This document shows positions 58,187 through 64,000 of a DNA stretch of 64,000 nt, piece by piece (the first letter of the stretch is position 1; each line of letters starts with the position of its first letter). Location of the stretch: positions 62,001 through 126,000 of the forward strand of contig JAEWTL010000062.1 in assembly GCA_023459495.1 (NCBI GenBank). The letters run 5' to 3'. Position numbers and translations under genes: made by a program. Below the pieces are notes generated by a model. The model had not been told where the DNA came from and did no database searches. It saw nothing but the letters and a program-made list of their open reading frames with translations. This DNA is from Bacillota bacterium. Lineage in GTDB: Bacteria > Bacillota > Clostridia > Christensenellales > SZUA-584.

Positions 58187-59080
58187 TTATACGCCTTCCA
58201 AATCAAACGGCGGAATGTAACTTTCGCTTGCGCTGCCGCGCTGTTGCATGTAACCGTTTGTGAGCCCTAAACGCATTGCCTCGTTTACCACCGAGTCGTA
58301 CTCCATGGAGGTGATGCGGCGGTTGATTTCGGGATATTTCCCCGTATGCTCCGTGGGCGTGTACTGGCTCATCAGGCTCAACAGGAATCTTTCCCGCGGC
58401 AGTTCTGAGGCGATCCAGCGCAGTATCTCAATCGAGTCCTTCCGGCATCCGGGCAATACGAGGTGCCGGATGACCACCCCCCGCCGCAGCGTGCCATCCC
58501 CGCCGTATTCCAGCCCGCCCGTCTGCGCGATCATCTCGCTCACGGCGGCGGATGCCTTATCGAAGTAGTCCGCCGCGCCAGAATAGCGACGCGACAGCTC
58601 CGGGTTGAAGTATTTAATGTCCGGCAGATACACATCCACATAACCCGCCAGCTTGCGTATTGTTTCCACGCGTTCATAGCCACCGCAATTGTAAACCACA
58701 GGAACGTGCAGGCTCGCCCGCGCGATATCAAGGGCTGCATACACATGCGGCAGAAAAGGCGTTGCGGTCACGAGGTTGATGTTATGCGCGCCCTGCTCCT
58801 GCAGTTCTAAGAATATCTTCGCCAGCCGCTCAGCTGTTACCGTTTTCCCCACGCCGCCGCGGCTGATCTCATGATTCTGGCAGTAGACGCAGCCCAGCGT
58901 GCAGCCGGAAAAAAATACCGTGCCGCTGCCCCGCGTACCGCTGATGCACGGCTCCTCCCACATGTGCAGTGCCGCGCGCGCGATTTTAGCCTCGTTTCCG
59001 CAGCCACAAAAGCCTGTCTCGATATTCCTGTTTACGCCGCACTGCCGCGGGCACAGGTTGCAAGGGTTAATTGTCAGCAT
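58187..59080 (-). CDS. PflX-like radical SAM protein
   Basis: 297 residues. An N-terminal cysteine group CNLCPRQCGVNR (near 7-18) with CGC later could hold an extra cluster. The radical SAM motif is FFSGCTLGCVYCQNHEIS (C-x3-C-x2-C near 60-67). Later strands include NINLVTATPFLPHVYAALD near 99, VYNCGGYERVETIRKLAGYV near 128 and DVYLPDIKYFN near 149. This is the PflX/YgiQ-unrelated group close to pyruvate formate-lyase activases, whose substrate is unknown. Only a weak AGGA precedes the ATG. Downstream of the fetAB genes on the same strand, but 54 bases apart. Confidence 0.87.
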   Translation of the reverse strand: MLTINPCNLCPRQCGVNRNIETGFCGCGNEAKIARAALHMWEEPCISGTRGSGTVFFSGCTLGCVYCQNHEISRGGVGKTVTAERLAKIFLELQEQGAHNINLVTATPFLPHVYAALDIARASLHVPVVYNCGGYERVETIRKLAGYVDVYLPDIKYFNPELSRRYSGAADYFDKASAAVSEMIAQTGGLEYGGDGTLRRGVVIRHLVLPGCRKDSIEILRWIASELPRERFLLSLMSQYTPTEHTGKYPEINRRITSMEYDSVVNEAMRLGLTNGYMQQRGSASESYIPPFDLEGV

Positions 59081-59133
59081 GTCGTTATCCTAAATCTCTT
59101 CCTAATTGTATGTACTTGTGACTTTCGAGTTTC

Positions 59134-59919
59134 TTAATCCCGCGACTCCAGCTGATCCTGCTTGTTGAAGAACGTGCTGCTTCCCCAGTGCAGCAGCAGG
59201 ATCACGCTCAGCGACACCGATCCCAATATGCCCAGCATGATCGCGATCTGATACGCGATTGCCGTTGTCGGTGCGGTACCGGAGAGTATCTGACCGGTCA
59301 TCATACCCGGCAGAAAGATGATGCCCATTCCCACCATGGAGTTGATCGTGGGCATAATCGCGGCGTCAAACGTGCTGTTGATGAGGCCGCGTAAAGCATC
59401 CCGCGGTGTCGCACCCAGCACCAGCGCTTCTTCCACCATCGCCCGCTGCATGACCATGCCCTCGGTAAGCGATTTGACGCCCAGCGATACGCCTGTCATG
59501 GAGTTGCCCACGATCATCCCGGCAATGGGGATAAAATACCGCGGCTCGTACCACGGCGATACACGCACCACAGCAAGCAGAAAATACAGCAGGCAAAGCA
59601 GCGTCCCTGTGCTGAGCGATAAGGCGATTACCTTTTTGAGTGCGCCGGAGAGTTTTCCTTTAAACTTGCGCAGTACGGTATATACCGCGAACGCTTCCAT
59701 GAGCAGTATGATGCCCACTGTAATCAGCGGGTGCGGATGCTCGAAGATATAGGTGAGCGCATAGCCGGCCAGCACCAGCTGCAGCGTCATACGGACGCAG
59801 GAGATCACGATCTCCTTTTCCTTTTTGATGCCGCGCACCCGTACGATGAACAGCACGATGAGCACAAACACATATGCCAGTGCCGTTTGCAGCACCGTCA
59901 GATCGATGATTCCGTTCAT
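59134..59919 (-). CDS. fetB: FetB/YbbM family ABC transporter permease
   Basis: 261 residues with about seven helices. Landmarks of the UPF0014 family are SCVRMTLQLVLAGYALTYIF (about 41-60), IPIAGMIVGNSMTGVSLGVK (about 131-150), EEALVLGATPRDALRG near 161 and MVGMGIIFLPGMMTGQILSG (about 196-215). With FetA it forms an exporter linked to iron homeostasis in E. coli. The start overlaps the fetA stop by four bases. Confidence 0.92.
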   Translation of the reverse strand: MNGIIDLTVLQTALAYVFVLIVLFIVRVRGIKKEKEIVISCVRMTLQLVLAGYALTYIFEHPHPLITVGIILLMEAFAVYTVLRKFKGKLSGALKKVIALSLSTGTLLCLLYFLLAVVRVSPWYEPRYFIPIAGMIVGNSMTGVSLGVKSLTEGMVMQRAMVEEALVLGATPRDALRGLINSTFDAAIMPTINSMVGMGIIFLPGMMTGQILSGTAPTTAIAYQIAIMLGILGSVSLSVILLLHWGSSTFFNKQDQLESRD

Positions 59920-60572
59920 ATCCGCCCTCCCGCGCCGATCTCCACGATATCGTCCGAATAGCGCCGGGCGATCTCCCGCGCATGCGTCACCATCACGAGC
60001 GTCTTATTGTTGCCGCGCGCAAAGTCCACAATCTTTGCGATTACCGCCTCCGCGGAGGCCTCGTCGAGTGCGGCCGAGGGCTCGTCCAGCAGGTATGCGT
60101 CGGAATTCAGCAGCAGCACGCGCGCCAGCGAAAGCCGCTGCTTTTCGCCACCCGAAAGCGTCTGCACGCTGCCGCCCAGCGGCTTGTCCAGTCCGACCTC
60201 CCGCAGCATGGCGGAAAGTTTGTCGTCTGCGGGGATATCCCGCTTCTGAAACCGCAGCCCCGCCGCGAGGTTTTCTTTTACAGTCCCCTCAAACACGACG
60301 GGCGTCTGGGAGAGCATGGTCACACGCCTGCGGTACGATACCGATTCGATACCTGCAAGATCCTCTCCTTGCCAGCGGATCACCCCTTCATCGGGGGAGA
60401 TCAACTTGCACAGCAGCCGCAGTATCGTCGTCTTGCCGCTGCCGCTTGGCCCCATCAGCGTCGTCACCCGGGCCGCGCCGATGGTCAGCACCGGGATATC
60501 CACGATGTCCTTATATTTTACACCGCTGAGTTCAAACACCCCGTCCGTCCTCCCGTCTGCAATATACTTCAT
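59916..60572 (-). CDS. fetA: FetA/YbbL family ABC transporter ATPase
   Basis: 218 residues. Walker A GPSGSGKTT near 41-49, Q-loop MLSQTPVVFEGTVKENLA near 86, signature LSGGEKQRLSLARVLL near 139 and Walker B YLLDEPSAALDE near 159; the switch His is in VMVTHARE. Short ATPase typical of FetA. Partner of FetB; iron export or oxidative-stress protection is the role known in E. coli and is inferred here. Confidence 0.92.
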   Translation of the reverse strand: MKYIADGRTDGVFELSGVKYKDIVDIPVLTIGAARVTTLMGPSGSGKTTILRLLCKLISPDEGVIRWQGEDLAGIESVSYRRRVTMLSQTPVVFEGTVKENLAAGLRFQKRDIPADDKLSAMLREVGLDKPLGGSVQTLSGGEKQRLSLARVLLLNSDAYLLDEPSAALDEASAEAVIAKIVDFARGNNKTLVMVTHAREIARRYSDDIVEIGAGGRI

Positions 60573-60659
60573 TTATATCATATTTGAAGCGGGGTTTCCC
60601 GAAATGTATTAAATATTCCTGCGCTTATGCGTGATGTCTGGCATGACACCCGCCTGTCC

Positions 60660-60689
60660 TTGACACAGGGATGCACCAGGGAATATATT
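60660..60689 (+). promoter_or_regulatory. Promoter of the carboxymuconolactone decarboxylase-like gene
   Basis: TTGACA (60660-60665) and TATATT (60684-60689), 18 bases apart. Confidence 0.65.
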
Positions 60690-60722
60690 GTATTATATAT
60701 ATACCGAATGGAGGCCACGGCC

Positions 60723-61319
60723 ATGCAGAAAAGCGCCCGCAGGATATACGGCATCAAAATCAACTACCGTTTGATGAACGACTTTCTCTCCAACACCGAC
60801 GAAATGCGCGCCGCCCAGAAGCGCGGCGATGTCAGCGAGCAGTTTGAGAAACGCATCATGCTGGCGGTCACACAGGTGAACGGCTGCAGGCTTTGCAGCT
60901 ATTACCATACAAAAGAAGCGTTGAAGATGGGAATGCCTGATGATGAGATTAAAAGCTTACTCTCCGGCGACCTCGCTGTCGCGCCCGAGGAGGAAGCTGT
61001 CGCGCTGGCCTTTGCCCAGCATTACGCCGAGACCATCGGTTATTACGACCCGGACGCATGGCAGCGCCTCGTCCAAACCTATGGCGAGCCGAGATCGCGT
61101 AGCATCCTCGTCTATATCCGCGCCATCATGATGGGCAATGCGCAGGGTAACATCGCAGGTGCACTGCGTTCGCGCTTCAGAGGTCAGCCGGAGCCGGCAA
61201 GCTCCTTTTTTAAAGAGATCGGCGTTCTACTGCTGGACCCGTTTTTTATTATGTTTATACTGATCAAAGCACCGTTTGCAAGGCTCCTGAAGGTGCGTAA
61301 AACACAAAAAGGCAGTTGA
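60723..61319 (+). CDS. Carboxymuconolactone decarboxylase/AhpD-like protein
   Basis: 198 residues. The CMD core carries a redox motif QVNGCRLCSYYHTKEALKMG (C-x2-C-x3-H near 56-63), with MAVAPEE-like LAVAPEEEAVALAFAQHYA later. AhpD-type proteins use the two cysteines in peroxide defence. The C-terminus has a hydrophobic, basic tail (FFIMFILIKAPFARLL) that could touch the membrane. GGAGG lies eight bases before ATG 60723. Single gene. Confidence 0.85.
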   Translation: MQKSARRIYGIKINYRLMNDFLSNTDEMRAAQKRGDVSEQFEKRIMLAVTQVNGCRLCSYYHTKEALKMGMPDDEIKSLLSGDLAVAPEEEAVALAFAQHYAETIGYYDPDAWQRLVQTYGEPRSRSILVYIRAIMMGNAQGNIAGALRSRFRGQPEPASSFFKEIGVLLLDPFFIMFILIKAPFARLLKVRKTQKGS

Positions 61320-61369
61320 AATCTGTAAAAAAGCAGTGACGTTGATTACAGAAATTTTACTTGTTTTTC

Positions 61370-61398
61370 TTGTTTTATCTCCTAATTTGTGCTATATT
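61370..61398 (+). promoter_or_regulatory. Promoter of the yozE homologue
   Basis: TTGTTT (61370-61375) and TATATT (61393-61398), 17 bases apart. Confidence 0.5.
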
Positions 61399-61435
61399 AT
61401 AATAAATACTGTGATATGTAGAGGGAGGTGTTCGT

Positions 61436-61642
61436 ATGAACTTCTACGACTGGATGATGCAGTATAAAGAGCATAATACGCCAAGGGGTAACCTTGCGGA
61501 CGATATGATCCGTTCTGAAAACGAGTTCCCGAAGGAGGGCGCGTTCGAGGAAATCAAATCCTATCTGCAGCCCCGCGCGTGCAAACAGTCTCTGGAGATC
61601 CTGCCAAGCGTGTGGGACAGCTATCAAAAAGCGATGCAATAA
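61436..61642 (+). CDS. yozE: YozE family protein (UPF0346)
   Basis: 68-residue helical protein with the SAM-like YozE fold: MNFYDWMMQYKEHNTPRGNL at the N-terminus (FYDWMMQY is the signature), LADDMIRSENEFPKEG and SVWDSYQKAM at the end. Family members in Firmicutes have no defined function. GGGAGG precedes the ATG. Its own promoter and a strong terminator follow. Confidence 0.9.
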   Translation: MNFYDWMMQYKEHNTPRGNLADDMIRSENEFPKEGAFEEIKSYLQPRACKQSLEILPSVWDSYQKAMQ

Positions 61643-61665
61643 CATAATTTGTACTGTTGTAATGC

Positions 61666-61698
61666 AAAAGCCCGCTCCGGCAAACCGCGCGGGCTTTT
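61666..61698 (+). terminator. Terminator of the yozE homologue
   Basis: AAAAGCCCGC (61666-61675) pairs perfectly with GCGGGCTTTT (61689-61698). Confidence 0.85.
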
Positions 61699-61843
61699 CT
61701 GTTGTTTGCTTACGATAGACCGAACCGGCCATGCGGCAATACCGAATTGAAAATATTAGTCGGCGATGATATGATTGATCGTATGCATTGACGCATTCAT
61801 CATCTATCCTCCCGCTTTTACGGGATCGGAGAAAGGCTCAAAT

Positions 61844-63229
61844 ATGGCGCTGATCAATTTCAGAGAGGCATCCTACCTGAAAAAGCATTTGGACGAGGTC
61901 AAGCATGTCACGCTGTCACCCAACGGCGCGGACGTGCTGCGCATCCACATGGTTCCGCCGCGGCGGAGCCTTGATAAGAACATACCGGCTGTGGTGGTCG
62001 TCAACGGTCAGGACATCGTTCCGCTGAGCCTGTCCTGGTCGATCTTGCTTTCGGTGTTCATCGAGGCCATCACGCCGTACGACGGAAAAGAAACTACCGA
62101 CAGCGACTGGGATGCGGTCGTTGAGCAAACCATAAAGGCCGCACGCAAGGTTTACCCGTCAGTCAAGGAGGCCACGCTCAAAAGCGACCTGTGGACCATC
62201 ATCAGCGCGCTCACCGATATCGCGCAGGGCAAAAAGCCGCAGGCGGACGTGAGCCCGGTCTCGATCGGCGAGTACGCTGCCCACATGAGAGCGCCTCATC
62301 GCATGGACCTGATGATCAGCTCCATGGTCAAGGACGCTAGCTGGAACTGCAACCAGAAGTGCCTGCATTGCTATGCGGCGGGCCAAAGCCTCGCCTCGGT
62401 ACAGGAGCTGCCCACCTCCTCGTGGAAGGCGATCATCGACAAGTGCCGCAAGGCTGGTATCCCGCAGGTCACCTTCACAGGCGGCGAGCCCACGATGCGA
62501 AGCGACCTTGTGGAGCTGGTGGAGCATTCCAAGTGGTTCATCACACGGCTCAACACCAACGGTGTGCTGCTGACGGAGGAGCTGTGCGCACAGCTGTATC
62601 AGGCCAGTCTGGACAGCCTGCAGGTGACGCTGTACGCCGCGGACGCGGAGACGCACAATCAGCTGGTCGGCGCGGACAACTGGACGCTCACCGTACAGGG
62701 TATCAAAAACGCCCTCGCCGCGTCGCTCAACGTGAGCATCAACACGCCGCTGTGCACGCTCAACCGCGACTATATGGCAACGCTGCGGCTCGCGCACGAG
62801 TTAGGCGTGCGTTACCTGTCCTGCTCCGGCCTCATCGTAGCGGGGAACGCGCGGAAGGATCGCTCTGTGGATACCCAGCTCTCCGAGGATGAGCTGTACG
62901 ACATACTGAAAAACGCATTTTCCTACTGCCAAGACAACGGCATGGACTTAAGCTTCACTTCCCCGGGATGGATTGCCGAAGACCGGCTGTTGGAGATCGG
63001 ATTTAATTCCCTGCCCTCCTGCGGAGCGTGCATGAGCAACATGGCGGTTGCGCCGGACGGCAAGGTGGTTCCGTGCCAGAGTTGGCTCTCCGGCACCCCC
63101 CTGGGCGATATGCTGGCCGACCCATGGGAAAAGATCTGGGACAACCCCGAATGTCAGAAGATACGTAAAGAGTCTGGAAAGCTGGAGCATAAATGCCCGC
63201 TGCGCACAGAATCGGGGGTGACGAAATGA
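61844..63229 (+). CDS. Radical SAM/SPASM protein, candidate peptide or protein modifier
   Basis: 461 residues. The N-terminal 150 residues (NFREASYLKKHLDEVKHVTL and PAVVVVNGQDIVPLSLSW) form a small winged, PqqD-like region of the kind that binds a peptide leader. The radical SAM domain has CNQKCLHCYA (C-x3-C-x2-C near 169-176), TFTGGEPTMRSDL near 211 and the TNGVLLTEELC strand. The C-terminal SPASM region has CGACMSNMAVAPDGKVVPCQ (about 389-408) and a last Cys near 452 (HKCPLRT), enough for auxiliary clusters. ATG 61844 behind AAAGG. The next gene starts four bases before this one ends (ATGA), so substrate and enzyme may be made together. Confidence 0.88.
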   Translation: MALINFREASYLKKHLDEVKHVTLSPNGADVLRIHMVPPRRSLDKNIPAVVVVNGQDIVPLSLSWSILLSVFIEAITPYDGKETTDSDWDAVVEQTIKAARKVYPSVKEATLKSDLWTIISALTDIAQGKKPQADVSPVSIGEYAAHMRAPHRMDLMISSMVKDASWNCNQKCLHCYAAGQSLASVQELPTSSWKAIIDKCRKAGIPQVTFTGGEPTMRSDLVELVEHSKWFITRLNTNGVLLTEELCAQLYQASLDSLQVTLYAADAETHNQLVGADNWTLTVQGIKNALAASLNVSINTPLCTLNRDYMATLRLAHELGVRYLSCSGLIVAGNARKDRSVDTQLSEDELYDILKNAFSYCQDNGMDLSFTSPGWIAEDRLLEIGFNSLPSCGACMSNMAVAPDGKVVPCQSWLSGTPLGDMLADPWEKIWDNPECQKIRKESGKLEHKCPLRTESGVTK

Positions 63230-64000
63230 AAAAAACGCTGCTGATACTGGCTGCCGCGCTGGCGCTGCTCGCTTTAATCCCGTGTCCGGTTGCCAAAGCA
63301 GGCGCGCCGCTGGACGAAATCGAGGTGTACCGCATTACGGTGGACATGGAGAGCGACGCATCCATGGACTTAACCTACCACATCGAGTGGAAGGTGCTGG
63401 ATGACAGCAGCGAGGGACCGCTGAACTGGGTGAAGATTGGCGTACCCAACCAGTACGTGGATAACATTCAGGCGCTGAGCGACAGCATCGCCGATATCTA
63501 CTATTACGACGACGGCGGCAGCTATGTCCGCATCGACCTCGACCGGGATTACTATGAGGGCGAGATCGTAACGATGGATTTCTCGCTGCGCGTGATGTAC
63601 ATGTACATGGCGAGTTACGACAGCAACCTGTGTTCCTACTATTTTACGCCCGGCTGGTTTGACGATATTGAAGTCAAATCGCTGACGATCCTGTGGAGCG
63701 ATGACAAAGTGCAGTATTCCGATTCCGCTTCGAAGGAAGGCAATTACCTCGTCTGGACCGCAGCGCTCCAGCCCGGCGAAACCTTCAGCACTTATGTGGA
63801 ATACAACATCAGCGCATTTGATACGGATTATGCCGGGCCGCCGGAAATCAGCAAGGAGCCTTATGAGGAGACCACCTACTATCCGGATTATGAATACGAG
63901 TCGGATTATAACTCCGGGGACATCGGCGGCTTGATAGCCCTCATTATAATTGCCCCCATTGTCATCATTATCATCGTCATCCGAAAGATCGGCGGCGGGG
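63226..64000 (+). CDS. Secreted, membrane-anchored protein coupled to the radical SAM gene (3' end outside window)
   Basis: 258 residues are visible. Residues 1-25 are a signal peptide (KKTLLILAAALALLALIP, cleavage near AKA-G). Residues 30-205 are an acidic beta-rich extracytoplasmic domain with many Tyr and Asp (SIADIYYYDDGGSYVRIDL, MYMYMASYDSNLCSYYF). A Tyr/Glu/Asp-rich linker (YEETTYYPDYEYESDYNSGD, about 214-233) precedes a helix GGLIALIIIAPIVIIIIVI and then KIGGG, where the window ends. A glycine-rich intracellular tail probably continues and may be the target of the radical SAM enzyme. No family recognised. Confidence 0.7.
   Translation, partial: MKKTLLILAAALALLALIPCPVAKAGAPLDEIEVYRITVDMESDASMDLTYHIEWKVLDDSSEGPLNWVKIGVPNQYVDNIQALSDSIADIYYYDDGGSYVRIDLDRDYYEGEIVTMDFSLRVMYMYMASYDSNLCSYYFTPGWFDDIEVKSLTILWSDDKVQYSDSASKEGNYLVWTAALQPGETFSTYVEYNISAFDTDYAGPPEISKEPYEETTYYPDYEYESDYNSGDIGGLIALIIIAPIVIIIIVIRKIGGG

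Overview
The window looks like a chromosome segment from an endospore-forming member of the Clostridia. Two separate GerA/GerB/GerC-type germinant-receptor operons, CgeB-like glycosyltransferases, CBO0543-family proteins, a PocR-type regulator beside a corrinoid protein, and several radical SAM enzymes point to an anaerobic, Gram-positive, spore-forming organism. GGAGG ribosome binding sites are strong throughout, and GTG and TTG starts are frequent. The true genus cannot be decided from sequence inspection alone.

Layout. 1-1.9 kb: the start of an ABC-F translation-factor gene (cut by the window edge) and a ywbE homologue. 2.0-6.0 kb: two adjacent PadR-controlled units on the minus strand, one with two DUF1048 proteins and a DrrAB-like ABC exporter, the other with a pentapeptide-repeat protein. 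6.2-8.1 kb: a corrinoid protein with a PocR/AraC regulator. 8.38 kb: tRNA-Ser(UGA), whose 3' end is repeated at 18.48 kb (17 of 18 bases). Between the two copies lies a minus-strand glycan cluster: two CgeB-like glycosyltransferases at the ends, two tandem GT2-TPR transferases, one further transferase, and CapE-CapF-CapG for UDP-N-acetyl-L-fucosamine. 18.7-23.2 kb: a membrane-bound alpha/beta hydrolase, then a zinc dehydrogenase divergent from a ROK regulator. 23.2-28.1 kb: a sulfatase unit (sulfatase, GPH transporter, TetR regulator, radical SAM sulfatase-maturating enzyme) behind a promoter with a 19-bp inverted repeat. 28.3-30.9 kb: MarR regulator, PEBP lipoprotein and two unrecognised proteins. 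30.9-36.8 kb: germination operon 1 with CBO0543-type membrane proteins. 37.2-41.5 kb: ferrous-iron uptake (feoA, feoA, feoB, Cys-rich small protein) divergent from a DtxR-type regulator and a ZIP transporter, with three related palindromic operators. 41.5-45 kb: trans-aconitate methyltransferase-like enzyme, kinase plus ECF S component, GNAT, PPC/DUF296 protein. 45.1-49.1 kb: germination operon 2 (gerA, gerC, a 65-aa two-helix D-subunit candidate, gerB) behind a sigma-G-like promoter. 49.2-61.6 kb: M32 carboxypeptidase, GNAT, GIDE-like and PspA proteins, two methyltransferases, a CBS protein, a TldD/TldE pair, PflX-like radical SAM, FetAB transporter, carboxymuconolactone-decarboxylase-like protein and YozE. 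61.8 kb to the end: a radical SAM/SPASM enzyme translationally coupled to a secreted, membrane-anchored protein that runs off the window.

The best candidates for something undescribed are the terminal radical SAM-membrane protein pair, the tRNA-Ser-flanked glycan island, the feo operators whose DtxR-like half sites have unusual spacing, and the small D-subunit gene in germination operon 2.
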